From assembly GCA_002365175.1 (NCBI GenBank), contig DEZK01000002.1, positions 124,001 to 188,000 on the forward strand: a stretch of DNA of 64,000 nt. The letters run 5' to 3'. This document shows, one piece after another, positions 32,374-40,751 of the stretch. The translations under genes and the position numbers were made by a program. Numbering within the stretch: position 1 is the stretch's first letter; each line of letters starts with the position of its first letter. The notes under the pieces were generated by a model. It searched no databases. It saw only the letters and a list, made by a program, of their open reading frames with translations, and had not been told where the DNA came from. The DNA comes from Raskinella chloraquaticus (SeqCode) (GTDB taxonomy: Bacteria > Pseudomonadota > Alphaproteobacteria > Rhizobiales > UBA4765).

Positions 32374-34059
32374 ATGAGCCAGAATTTGACCGATAAGCCA
32401 GCGCGCGACCAGATGGACTACGATGTGGTGATTGTTGGCGCCGGACCGGCAGGTCTGGCCGCCGCCATCCGTCTCAAACAGCTGGCGATGGATAATGGTG
32501 CCGAAATTTCGGTGGTCGTCGTCGAGAAGGGCTCGGAGCCCGGCGCCCATATCCTGTCGGGCGCCGTCATTGACCCGGTCGGCATCAACCAGCTTATCCC
32601 CGACTGGAAGGAGAAGGGTGCCCCGATCACCACGCAAGTGAAGGATGACCGCTTTCTCTTTCTTGGCACCTCGATGGCGATTCGCCTTCCCAACTGGATG
32701 ATGCCGCCACTGATGAATAATCACGGCAACTATATCGTCTCGCTGGGTGAGGTGGTGAAATGGCTCGCCGGCGAAGCAGAGGCGCTGGGTGTCGAGATTT
32801 ATCCGGGCTTTGCCGCAGCCGAATTGCTTTATGACGAGACGGGCGGTGTGGTCGGGGTTGCTACCGGCGATATGGGTGTTGCCAAGGATGGCAGCCTCAA
32901 ATCGACCTTTACCCGTGGCCTGGAGCTGCGCGGCAAATACACGCTGCTCGGCGAGGGCGCGCGCGGTCATCTCAGCAAGCAGGCGATCGCCCGCTTCGAC
33001 CTGTCACAGGGGCGCGAGCCGCAGAAATTCGGCATCGGCATCAAGGAAATCTGGGAAGTAGCCGCCGACAAGCATCAGCCCGGTCTGGTGCAGCACAGTT
33101 TCGGCTGGCCGCTCGACAACACGACAGGCGGCGGCTCGTTCCTCTATCATTATGGCGAGCGGCTCGTTGCCGCCGGCTTCGTCGTTCATCTCAACTATAC
33201 GAACCCCTACCTGTCACCATTCGATGAGTTCCAGCGCTTCAAAACGCATCCCGGCATCCGCAGCGTTTTCGAGGGCGGCAAGCGTATCGCCTACGGGGCA
33301 CGCGCCATTACCGAAGGCGGGTATCAGTCGGTGCCCAAGCTGACGTTTCCCGGCGGAGCGCTGCTCGGGTGTGCGGCGGGCTTCGTCAACGTGCCGCGCA
33401 TCAAGGGCAGCCATAACGCCATTCTCTCAGGCATGCTGGCGGCCGAGCATACGTTCACGGCGCTGCAACAGGGGCGCGCCCATGACGAACTGGCAGCTTA
33501 TGAGGAGGCGTGGCGGACCTCCCCGATCGGTCAGGATCTGTGGCGGGTGCGCAACGCCAAGCCGCTATGGTCGAAGCTTGGCACCTTCATCGGCATCGCT
33601 ATCGGCGGCTTTGACATGTGGTGCAACACCTTCGGCTTTTCACTGTTTGGCACCATGAAACATGGCAAGGCCGATTTCGCCACGCTGAAAACGCTGGCGC
33701 AGTCATCACCCATCGATTATCCGCGCCCGGACGGCAAAATCAGCTTCGACAAGCCAAGCTCGGTCTATCTCTCCAACACCAATCACGAGGAAGACCAGCC
33801 GGTGCATCTGCAGTTAAAAGATGCCAGCATCCCGATTGGCCGCAACCTGCCGCTCTATGGCGAGCCGGCGCGGCTCTATTGCCCGGCAGGTGTGTACGAA
33901 GTGGTTTACGCCAATTCCGAAACGAAAAGCGATCCGCGTTTTGTCATCAATGCGCAGAATTGCGTTCATTGCAAAACCTGTGACATCAAGGACCCCGCCC
34001 AGAACATCAATTGGGTGACGCCGGAAGGTGCAGGCGGGCCGAATTACATCGGCATGTAG
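32374..34059 (+). CDS. electron transfer flavoprotein-ubiquinone oxidoreductase
   Basis: A 561-residue inner-membrane-associated flavoprotein, full length. It passes electrons from ETF (fatty acid and amino acid oxidation) to ubiquinone. The FAD site is DYDVVIVGAGPAGLAAAIRL near residue 16, with EKGSEPGAHILSGAV following. The C-terminal 4Fe-4S ligands are Cys in LYCPAGVYEV and the three in NCVHCKTCDIKDP. ATG 32374 has GGGAG 8 bases upstream; a GTG three codons earlier is less likely. The etfAB genes are not in this window. It converges on ccdA with a 13-base gap. Confidence 0.97.
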   Translation: MSQNLTDKPARDQMDYDVVIVGAGPAGLAAAIRLKQLAMDNGAEISVVVVEKGSEPGAHILSGAVIDPVGINQLIPDWKEKGAPITTQVKDDRFLFLGTSMAIRLPNWMMPPLMNNHGNYIVSLGEVVKWLAGEAEALGVEIYPGFAAAELLYDETGGVVGVATGDMGVAKDGSLKSTFTRGLELRGKYTLLGEGARGHLSKQAIARFDLSQGREPQKFGIGIKEIWEVAADKHQPGLVQHSFGWPLDNTTGGGSFLYHYGERLVAAGFVVHLNYTNPYLSPFDEFQRFKTHPGIRSVFEGGKRIAYGARAITEGGYQSVPKLTFPGGALLGCAAGFVNVPRIKGSHNAILSGMLAAEHTFTALQQGRAHDELAAYEEAWRTSPIGQDLWRVRNAKPLWSKLGTFIGIAIGGFDMWCNTFGFSLFGTMKHGKADFATLKTLAQSSPIDYPRPDGKISFDKPSSVYLSNTNHEEDQPVHLQLKDASIPIGRNLPLYGEPARLYCPAGVYEVVYANSETKSDPRFVINAQNCVHCKTCDIKDPAQNINWVTPEGAGGPNYIGM

Positions 34060-34072
34060 GGCGCCAGCCCGG

Positions 34073-34789
34073 TCAAAGGCTGGTGGTGATGTCGATCAGC
34101 CAATCCGGCATACGGGCGACGAGGAACGCTTCCATCGTCTTGTCGAGGCCGGTGAGGACGATGAGGCCGATTGCAACAAACAAAAAACCGGCGGCGGGTT
34201 TTACCCAGCCCGCAGCCGACAGCAGCGTGTTGCGCCGATCCATGATCGCAGCGCGCGAGCCATAGGCAAGGATCATCAGAATGAGCGTCGCGCCAAGGCC
34301 AAAGGCCAGCATGCGCAGCGCGGCTGGAGCAAGCCCGCCCGATTCGGCTGCCAGCGCAATCGCCGCCCCGAGCGACGGCCCGGAACAAGGCGACCACAAG
34401 GCCCCCGCCAATGTTCCGAAGAGAAACGGACCGGCGAGGCCTTTTGCTTCCACCCGCCCGGCCAGTGCATTGGCACCCGTGGCGATACCGGCGGTTGCGA
34501 GCGCCATACGCTCCTGCAGCGGTTTAACCAGCAAAACGAGACCAAAGAGGACAAACATCAGCGCGGCCAGCTGACGCAGCACATTGGGCGTGATGCCAAG
34601 ACCAATGCCGATGGTGGCGATGAAGAGACCAAGCGCGGTGAACGACAATACCATGCCGGCGGCAAAGGCTACCGGCCCGAGCCGGCCTCCACTCATGGTT
34701 CCCGCCAGCACGAGCGGCAACATGGGGAGAACACACGGGTTCAGCGTGGTTAAAGTCCCGGCGAGAAAGGCCAGGGCAAGCGCTGTCAC
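34073..34789 (-). CDS. ccdA: CcdA/DsbD-like transmembrane thiol transporter
   Basis: A 238-residue protein with six membrane helices and a GTG start. Conserved Cys lie in NPCVLPMLPLVLAG (Cys after Pro-rich helix 1) and in SPCSGPSLGAAIA (helix 4), the pair that carries electrons across the membrane in the DsbD beta domain and CcdA. It would deliver reductant from cytoplasmic thioredoxin to the periplasm for cytochrome c maturation or other thiol proteins. A thioredoxin-like gene lies 18 bases upstream in the same direction and is the likely partner. Confidence 0.88.
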   Translation of the reverse strand: MTALALAFLAGTLTTLNPCVLPMLPLVLAGTMSGGRLGPVAFAAGMVLSFTALGLFIATIGIGLGITPNVLRQLAALMFVLFGLVLLVKPLQERMALATAGIATGANALAGRVEAKGLAGPFLFGTLAGALWSPCSGPSLGAAIALAAESGGLAPAALRMLAFGLGATLILMILAYGSRAAIMDRRNTLLSAAGWVKPAAGFLFVAIGLIVLTGLDKTMEAFLVARMPDWLIDITTSL

Positions 34790-34807
34790 GTCGACACTCC
34801 CCGGTCG

Positions 34808-35206
34808 TCAGACCGCGGCGGTGATGCGGGTGCGGATTTCACCGGCGCGGGTCACACCGACAAATCGGCTTGCTTCGTGGCCGCCCTTGACGACGATGAT
34901 CGTTGACTGGCTGGACACGCGATTGGCGCGCAGGAAATCGAGGTCCGTATCAAAATTGACGCGAACAAAGCGCACGCGGCTGAAAGCCGCTTCGCCTGCC
35001 ATCTGGTCGAGCGTCACCAATTGGCGGGTGCAGGTCGGGCACCAGTCAGCATGAACGTGAATGACGATGGTGTCGCCATTCTTCAGCATCTGCGCGAATT
35101 CTTCCGCTTTATAATGGAGGAAGCCCGCCGCAGCCTCGGCAGCGCGCATCAGGGGTACAAGGGCAGCGCCTGTGATCAACGCAAGGAGCGAACGGCGGTT
35201 CATCAT
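34808..35206 (-). CDS. exported thioredoxin-fold protein, CcdA partner
   Basis: A 132-residue protein with a signal (MMNRRSLLALITGAALVPLM, twin-Arg type) and a thioredoxin domain with Cys56-Pro-Thr-Cys59 in VHADWCPTCTRQ. It has VRVNFDTD and the usual Thr-Ile loop (SSQSTIIVVKGG) instead of a clear cis-Pro. It resembles the periplasmic C-terminal (gamma) domain of DsbD. The adjacent ccdA supplies the membrane part, so the pair may form a two-gene reductase. ATG 35206 chosen over 35215 and 35203. Confidence 0.85.
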   Translation of the reverse strand: MMNRRSLLALITGAALVPLMRAAEAAAGFLHYKAEEFAQMLKNGDTIVIHVHADWCPTCTRQLVTLDQMAGEAAFSRVRFVRVNFDTDLDFLRANRVSSQSTIIVVKGGHEASRFVGVTRAGEIRTRITAAV

Positions 35207-35315
35207 CGACCTCAATCTTTATCTACGTTACAATACGTATCTCGCAGAGTTTGGTACACGGGATGATGTACTAAATCATTAAAGCCTTGCCGTTCTAAGT
35301 CACGATTGCGCGATT

Positions 35316-36314
35316 TCACGCCACCAGCCGCGCAAAAGCGGCAAGATCGACATTGCCGCCGCTGATGATAACGCCAACCCTGCCCCCCGGCCATGTCTGC
35401 GCGGCGTGAGCAAAGGCGCCCGCCGCTGCCAGACAGCCCGTCGGCTCGACGATCATCTTCATCCGCTCGGCAAAGAACCGCATTGTCTCAACAAGTTGCG
35501 TGTCATCAACGGTCAGAACATCGCTCAAATCGCGACGGATGATGGCAAAATTGCGCGCTCCCAGCGCCGTTGTCTGCGCGCCGTCGGCAAGAGTGCGCGG
35601 CACGGTGATTTCAACGATTTTACCGCTGCGGAAGGATTGCTGACCGTCATTGCCGGCTTCCGGCTCGACGCCGATAATGGCTGCTGACGGCGACAAAGCG
35701 CGTGCGGCCAGCGCGCAGCCGGCGACCAGCCCGCCGCCGCCCATGCAGATCAGCAATGCGTCAAGCGCACCTGTCTCCTCGATCAGTTCCTTGGCAGCCG
35801 TCCCCTGCCCGGCGATGATGTCGGCATGGTCGAAGGGCGGGATCAGCGTCAGCCCCTGCTCGTTTGCCATGGTCGTTGCGAGGTCATGACGGCTATCCTT
35901 GTAGCGGTCGAAGCGGATGACGTGAGCGCCATAGCCTTGCGTGGCGGCGACTTTCATCGCCGGCGCGTCCTCAGGCATGAGGACGGTGGCGGGAACGCCA
36001 AGAAGGGAGCCGGCAAGGGCTATCGCCTGCGCGTGGTTGCCGGAGGAATAGGTGAGCACGCCTGCCTTCCTTGCCGCCGGCGACAGCAGCGATATCGCGT
36101 TATAAGCGCCACGAAATTTGAAGGCGCCGGCGCGCTGAAAATTCTCGCATTTGAAGAAGAGTTCGGCCCCTGCCCGCTTGTTCGCGGCGCGCGACGTCAG
36201 GACGGGCGTGCGGTGAGCAACGCCGGCAAGACGCCTGGCGGCCGCCTCGACATCGGCATAGGTCGGGATGTCCGTTCCGGGTGTCATTATCTGTGCTGCG
36301 GCGGTGTGCGGCAT
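35316..36314 (-). CDS. threonine/serine dehydratase (PLP fold II)
   Basis: A 332-residue PLP enzyme of the threonine dehydratase / serine racemase type. The Schiff-base Lys66 is in AGAFKFRGAYNA, TYSSGNHAQAIA binds the phosphate, and the glycine loop is CMGGGGLVAGC. It is close to 330 residues and has no C-terminal ACT domain, so it is a catabolic/racemase-type enzyme rather than feedback-controlled IlvA. Substrate choice (Thr, Ser or hydroxyaspartate) cannot be told. It follows rnhA by 80 bases. Confidence 0.85.
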   Translation of the reverse strand: MPHTAAAQIMTPGTDIPTYADVEAAARRLAGVAHRTPVLTSRAANKRAGAELFFKCENFQRAGAFKFRGAYNAISLLSPAARKAGVLTYSSGNHAQAIALAGSLLGVPATVLMPEDAPAMKVAATQGYGAHVIRFDRYKDSRHDLATTMANEQGLTLIPPFDHADIIAGQGTAAKELIEETGALDALLICMGGGGLVAGCALAARALSPSAAIIGVEPEAGNDGQQSFRSGKIVEITVPRTLADGAQTTALGARNFAIIRRDLSDVLTVDDTQLVETMRFFAERMKMIVEPTGCLAAAGAFAHAAQTWPGGRVGVIISGGNVDLAAFARLVA

Positions 36315-36394
36315 CGGTTACTCCTGATCAAGGCTGCCGCAAGGTTAGAGCCTGCACGGTCATATGCCAAATCAGCTTTGGCGCAGGGTGAGGG

Positions 36395-36850
36395 CTACCC
36401 TTGCTCGCGCAAGCGCTTGATGGCAGCGCGCGCCAATTCGTCCACGCGCTCATTCATCGGATCGCCGGCATGTCCCTTGGTCCAGTGCCAGGCGATGTCG
36501 TGGCGCGCGACCAGCTCATCGAGGCGCATCCACAGATCGGCGTTCTTCACCGGCTTTTTCTGTGCCGTCTTCCAGCCATTGCGTTTCCAACCATGGATCC
36601 ACTGCATGATGCCGTTACGCAGATATTCGCTGTCAGTGGTAAGGTCGACCGACATCGGCCGGGTGAGGGCTGCCAGCGCCTCGATGGCGGCCATCAGCTC
36701 CATGCGGTTATTGGTCGTGTCAGCCTCGCCCCCGGAGAGCTCGCGCTCGCTCGCGCCCCAGCGCAGGACCGCCCCCCAGCCGCCCGGCCCCGGATTTCCC
36801 GAACAGGCGCCATCGGTGAAGATGATCACGCGCTTTGCGGTGTCAGTCAT
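36395..36850 (-). CDS. rnhA: ribonuclease HI
   Basis: A 151-residue RNase H1 that cleaves RNA in RNA-DNA hybrids. The catalytic carboxylates are seen in FTDGACSGNPGPGGWGAVL (Asp), NNRMELMAAIEAL (Glu), LTTDSEYLRNG (Asp) and NERVDELARAAI (Asp). The C-terminal basic region WIHGWKRNGWKTAQKKPVK is the handle. ATG 36850 is 2 bases after the thrB stop, so the two are coupled. Together with rnhB both RNase H types are present within 10 kb. Confidence 0.97.
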   Translation of the reverse strand: MTDTAKRVIIFTDGACSGNPGPGGWGAVLRWGASERELSGGEADTTNNRMELMAAIEALAALTRPMSVDLTTDSEYLRNGIMQWIHGWKRNGWKTAQKKPVKNADLWMRLDELVARHDIAWHWTKGHAGDPMNERVDELARAAIKRLREQG

Positions 36851-36852
36851 GC

Positions 36853-37815
36853 TCAAAGACCATAATCGGCTGGCGACATCATGCGCCGATGGAAGCGGTT
36901 TTTCCGCCAGTATTCGACCGGATCAAGACGCTTCACCAGGGCACCCGGCGGCGTATTGATCCAGTCATAGAGGCGGGTGGCGAGGAAGCGCATGGCGGCA
37001 CCACGGCTCAGCAGCGGGAACGCTGCTTTTTCAGCGTCGGCCAGCGGCCTGATTTTGCTGTAACTCTCCACGAGTGCGCGCGCCTTGGTGATATTGAGCG
37101 AGAAATGATCGGCTTCAAAACACCAGGCATTCAGACAGATCGCCAGATCATAGGCGTAGGCGTCATTGGCAGCGAAATAGAAATCGATGAGCCCCGACAC
37201 CTGCTTGCCGATGAAGAGGACATTGTTGGGAAAGAGATCGGCGTGAATGACGCCGCGTGGCAGGTCGGATGGCCAATGGCGCTCCAGGAAGGCCATCTCA
37301 TCCTCGATGTCCTCGGCAAGCCCCAGCGCCACCTCGTCGGCGCGCTCACCCACAGCTGCAATCAGCGGGCGCCAGGCCATGACCGACATGGCGTTTGGCC
37401 GTGCTAATTCATAATCGGCGCTCGCTTCATGGAGGGCGGCGAGGGCTGCACCCACAGTCGCGCATTGTTCCGCACTCGGGCGGCGCACCGACACACCGTC
37501 GAGAAAACTCATCATCGCCGCCGGGCGACCGGCGAGCCGCTTCAGGCTTTCACCCTGGCGATCGACGATCGGCATCGGGCAGCGCACGCCCTTGGACGCC
37601 AGATGGCGCATCAACCCCAAAAAGAAGGGCAAATCCTCGCTTTTTGTCCGCTTCTCGTAGAGGGTGAGAATAAACCGGCCACCTTCGGCATGGAGCAGAT
37701 AGTTGGTATTCTCAACACCTTCAGCGATTCCCTTGAAAGACAAAGGCATGCCGATGTCGTAAGCCGCCACGAAGGACGACAATTCTTCATCCGATACATC
37801 GGTATAGACTGCCAT
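36853..37815 (-). CDS. thrB: homoserine kinase, APH-fold type
   Basis: A 320-residue homoserine kinase of the alphaproteobacterial aminoglycoside-phosphotransferase fold, not the GHMP type. It makes O-phosphohomoserine for threonine synthesis. Motifs are FILTLYEKRT near residue 50, VIHADLFPNNVLF (catalytic Asp and Asn) and GLIDFYFAANDAYAYDLAIC (Asp of the DFG-like motif). ATG 37815 opens MAVYTDVSDEELSSF. It is divergent from the DMT permease by 96 bases and followed at once by rnhA. thrC is 16 kb away. Confidence 0.95.
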   Translation of the reverse strand: MAVYTDVSDEELSSFVAAYDIGMPLSFKGIAEGVENTNYLLHAEGGRFILTLYEKRTKSEDLPFFLGLMRHLASKGVRCPMPIVDRQGESLKRLAGRPAAMMSFLDGVSVRRPSAEQCATVGAALAALHEASADYELARPNAMSVMAWRPLIAAVGERADEVALGLAEDIEDEMAFLERHWPSDLPRGVIHADLFPNNVLFIGKQVSGLIDFYFAANDAYAYDLAICLNAWCFEADHFSLNITKARALVESYSKIRPLADAEKAAFPLLSRGAAMRFLATRLYDWINTPPGALVKRLDPVEYWRKNRFHRRMMSPADYGL

Positions 37816-37911
37816 CCCCACCACAGCTCCGCGCACCATGCCGCATCCGGTGGTAGCCTTGCTTATCCACGACGTCAAAACGCCCACCAGACCACCAACC
37901 GGGTTTCACAC

Positions 37912-38811
37912 ATGTTCGAATGGCTATGGGCCGTCTTCACCGTCACCGCTTCCGCCGCGCAGACGGTGCGCAATGGCGTACAGCGCAGCCTGACCAAAAG
38001 GCTCGGCACGGTCGGCGCCACCCATGTACGCTTTCTCTACGGGCTGCCCTTTTCCCTGCTGTTTTTGCTGATCGTCTGCCTGACGTCTGGCGCCGCGCCG
38101 CCAGCGCCCGATGTCACCTTCCTGCTGTGGGTGGCGCTTGGCGCCTTCGCGCAGATCCTCGCCACCGGCCTCATGCTGTCGGCAATGAACGAAAAGTCGT
38201 TCGTGGTGACGACGGCACTCACCAAGACCGAGCCCATTCACGTGGCGCTCTTTGCGGTTGTCGTTTTGGGCGAGCATCTGTCAGCGCTGGCGGTGATGGC
38301 CATCCTGATGGCGACCGGCGGCGTGCTGATGATGTCGTGGCCGGCCGGAACAGAAACCAGAGGCTTCAAAGCCAATGCCCGGCCTGCCCTGCGCGGTATT
38401 GTGTCAGGCGCGCTGTTTGGCGCGGCCGCCGTCGGCTTTCGTGGCGGCGTGTTGTCGCTTGAGCACACGAGCTTTGTGTTACGGGCGACCACCACGCTTG
38501 TCTGGGGGCTGGCCTTCCAGGCCTTCAGCCTGTCAGCCTATCTGGCGGTACGTGACCGCCAGGTACTCATCGGCGTCCTCAAGGCGTGGCGCTCTTCATT
38601 GCCGGCTGGCTTCACCGGGGCGCTTGCCTCGCAATTCTGGTTTCTGGCGTTTGCGCTTGAACAGGTCGCCCGCGTGCGCACGCTGGCGCTTGTCGAGGTG
38701 ATCTTTGCCTGGGCCTTGTCACGCAAGGTCTTCAGGCAGGGCACGACGGGCCTCGAGGCGGCCGGGCTTTTGCTCGTCGTGCTTGGCGTGGGGCTGATCC
38801 TCAACAGCTGA
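37912..38811 (+). CDS. DMT-superfamily (EamA-like) permease
   Basis: A 299-residue integral membrane protein with about ten helices in two halves of five, as in EamA/DMT transporters. The N-terminus MFEWLWAVFTVTASAAQTVR starts helix 1, and a conserved TALTKTEPIHVALFAVVVLGE lies at the end of the first half. The second half opens at ALRGIVSGALFGAAAVGFRG and ends LLLVVLGVGLILN. The cargo is unknown; amino acids and metabolites are typical. It sits in opposite direction between thrB and ispH. Confidence 0.82.
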   Translation: MFEWLWAVFTVTASAAQTVRNGVQRSLTKRLGTVGATHVRFLYGLPFSLLFLLIVCLTSGAAPPAPDVTFLLWVALGAFAQILATGLMLSAMNEKSFVVTTALTKTEPIHVALFAVVVLGEHLSALAVMAILMATGGVLMMSWPAGTETRGFKANARPALRGIVSGALFGAAAVGFRGGVLSLEHTSFVLRATTTLVWGLAFQAFSLSAYLAVRDRQVLIGVLKAWRSSLPAGFTGALASQFWFLAFALEQVARVRTLALVEVIFAWALSRKVFRQGTTGLEAAGLLLVVLGVGLILNS

Positions 38812-38820
38812 GGGCGGCTG

Positions 38821-39801
38821 CTAAACCGCCGGCTCGGGCTGGGCTACGTCGCGCAACTGGCGCGGCAGCGGGAAAAAGACATGTTCTTCCGATGTCGAGA
38901 CCTGGTCGATGGTGATGTCGTAGCGCTCGGCGAACGCCCCCATCACTTCCTCGACCAGGACCTCGGGCGCCGAAGCGCCCGCCGTCAGGCCCAGCGTCTT
39001 GATGCCCTCAAAGAGGGACCAGTCGATTTCAGCCGCGCGCTGGACAAGGTAGGAGCGGGCGCATCCGGCGCGCTCGGCAACCTCACGCAAGCGCAGCGAG
39101 TTCGAGGAATTGGGGGCGCCGACAACGATCAGCGCGTCAACCTGCGGGGCTACCACCTTCACCGCTTCCTGACGGTTGGTGGTGGCGTAGCAAATGTCCT
39201 CCTTGTGCGGTCCGGTGATCGAGGGAAAGCGCTGCTCAAGGGCGAGGATGATGTCATGGGTGTCGTCGATCGACAGCGTCGTCTGGGTGATGTAGGCGAG
39301 ATTGCCTTCATCGCGCGGCGTCAGCCTTGCGACATCATCAACCGTTTCGACAAGCTGGACGGCGCCATCAGGCAATTGACCCATGGTCCCGGTCACTTCG
39401 GGGTGGCTGGCGTGACCGATGAGGATGATGTCGCGGCCGCGACGATGATGGATCTCGGCCTCGCGATGCACTTTCGTCACCAGCGGACAGGTGGCGTCGA
39501 TGGCGAGCAGATTGCGGCTGGCGGCCTCGGCAGGAATTGATTTCGGGACACCATGAGCCGAAAAGATCACCGGATGATCATCGCTGGGCACCTCGTCGAG
39601 TTCCTCGACGAAAATCGCGCCCTTCTGCTTCAGACTCTCCACCACATAGCGGTTATGGACGATTTCGTGGCGCACATAGACCGGCGCGCCGTATTTTTTC
39701 AACGCCAGTACCACCACATCAATGGCACGCACAACACCGGCGCAGAAGCCACGCGGCGAGCACAGGATGATGTTCAGCTTGGGTTTTTCAGCGCTTGCCA
39801 T
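38821..39801 (-). CDS. ispH: 4-hydroxy-3-methylbut-2-enyl diphosphate reductase
   Basis: A 326-residue iron-sulfur enzyme that makes IPP and DMAPP in the last step of the MEP pathway. Three cluster Cys are in SPRGFCAGVVRA, DATCPLVTKVHRE and DICYATTNRQEAV. The active-site HGVPKSIPAEA and GAPNSSNSLRLREVA also match. ATG 39801 begins MASAEKPKLNIILC, the usual N-terminus. Its neighbour ispE is at 15 kb. Confidence 0.97.
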   Translation of the reverse strand: MASAEKPKLNIILCSPRGFCAGVVRAIDVVVLALKKYGAPVYVRHEIVHNRYVVESLKQKGAIFVEELDEVPSDDHPVIFSAHGVPKSIPAEAASRNLLAIDATCPLVTKVHREAEIHHRRGRDIILIGHASHPEVTGTMGQLPDGAVQLVETVDDVARLTPRDEGNLAYITQTTLSIDDTHDIILALEQRFPSITGPHKEDICYATTNRQEAVKVVAPQVDALIVVGAPNSSNSLRLREVAERAGCARSYLVQRAAEIDWSLFEGIKTLGLTAGASAPEVLVEEVMGAFAERYDITIDQVSTSEEHVFFPLPRQLRDVAQPEPAV

Positions 39802-39975
39802 GAAATTTCCTTGTCTTGACGGCACAGGAGCAGCGATAAGCTCCGGTCAAGTGGCGCATATCAGGCGCCTGCCTGCCTGTTTGGTTGCAACGCTTGCCAT
39901 GCTAGGACACGAACGCCCCCAGCATGGCGGCAATGGAGATGTCTATCCATGGTCTGCGCGGATCGCAAGCGAGTG

Positions 39976-40725
39976 ATGATTGCCCGACTACACCAAGGAG
40001 TCGCAGTGACGGCCTTCCTGACGCTGGCCGGATGCAGCGCGTTTGGTATCGGGGCAAGCCCGCCTGCCGCCCAGACGCCCGCAACCATCGAGGGATCGGG
40101 AACAGTTGCGGGCCAGACGGCTGCGCCGGCGGCCAGCCAACCCTCGCTCGCCGACCTTCCAACCAATGCCCGCCCGGGCTGGCTGCAAGGGATTTTCGGC
40201 GCTCCTTTAGCCGTTCCTGGCGACCCCTCCGCGCCAAAGCTGGCGCCGGGGATCGTTGCTGTCAGCTGCCCCAATGTGGAAATCCGCGAAGGTACCGAGA
40301 CCCTTCGTACCTTCCGCGCAGGTGCCGGTGAGGCGGCGGAAGCGCTGGTGTGGCAGGCCACACTTGGCAAGTTGGCGCGTGAATGCCACACGCTGGGTGC
40401 TGACAATAATTACGCCGGAAGTTACCGTGTCGGCGCCGTCGGCCGCCTGCTGCTGGGGCCGTCGGGATCGCCAGGTAACTACCAGGTGCCGGTGCGGATT
40501 GCTGTTGTGCGGGGGGATGATGTCCTCGATTCCCGCCTGACCCAGGTGAGCGTATCGATACCGCCCAATGAGGCGCAGGCAAATTTTTCAATCGTCATCG
40601 ACAATTTCAAAATCACCCGCGATCCCAGCGATAAACTCTCCGACCTGCAGATATTTGTGGGCTTTGATCCGGCACCTCCGCCGGCAGCACCCAAAACGGC
40701 ACGTAAATCGCGGGCCCGCAGCTAG
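39976..40725 (+). CDS. putative outer- or inner-membrane lipoprotein
   Basis: A 249-residue protein with a lipoprotein signal: MIARLHQGVAVTAFLTLAGC, lipobox LAGC with Cys20. The mature part has a Pro/Ala/Gln-rich linker to about residue 55, then a globular domain with VSCPNVEIREGTETLRTF, ARECHTLGADNNYAG and QVPVRIAVVRGDDVLDSRL. The tail is Pro/Lys/Arg-rich. I know of no characterised relative, but the pattern is seen in conserved alphaproteobacterial lipoproteins. It converges on gcvPB with a 26-base gap. Confidence 0.7.
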   Translation: MIARLHQGVAVTAFLTLAGCSAFGIGASPPAAQTPATIEGSGTVAGQTAAPAASQPSLADLPTNARPGWLQGIFGAPLAVPGDPSAPKLAPGIVAVSCPNVEIREGTETLRTFRAGAGEAAEALVWQATLGKLARECHTLGADNNYAGSYRVGAVGRLLLGPSGSPGNYQVPVRIAVVRGDDVLDSRLTQVSVSIPPNEAQANFSIVIDNFKITRDPSDKLSDLQIFVGFDPAPPPAAPKTARKSRARS

Positions 40726-40751
40726 GGTCCTGACCTTAAGGCCCGCCCCGT

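Noticed and set aside
36365..36381. GCCAAA-N5-TTTGGC hairpin between rnhA and the dehydratase gene as a terminator
   Set aside because: Only 6-base arms and no T-run on either strand; kept only as a possible relative of the 22774 palindrome.
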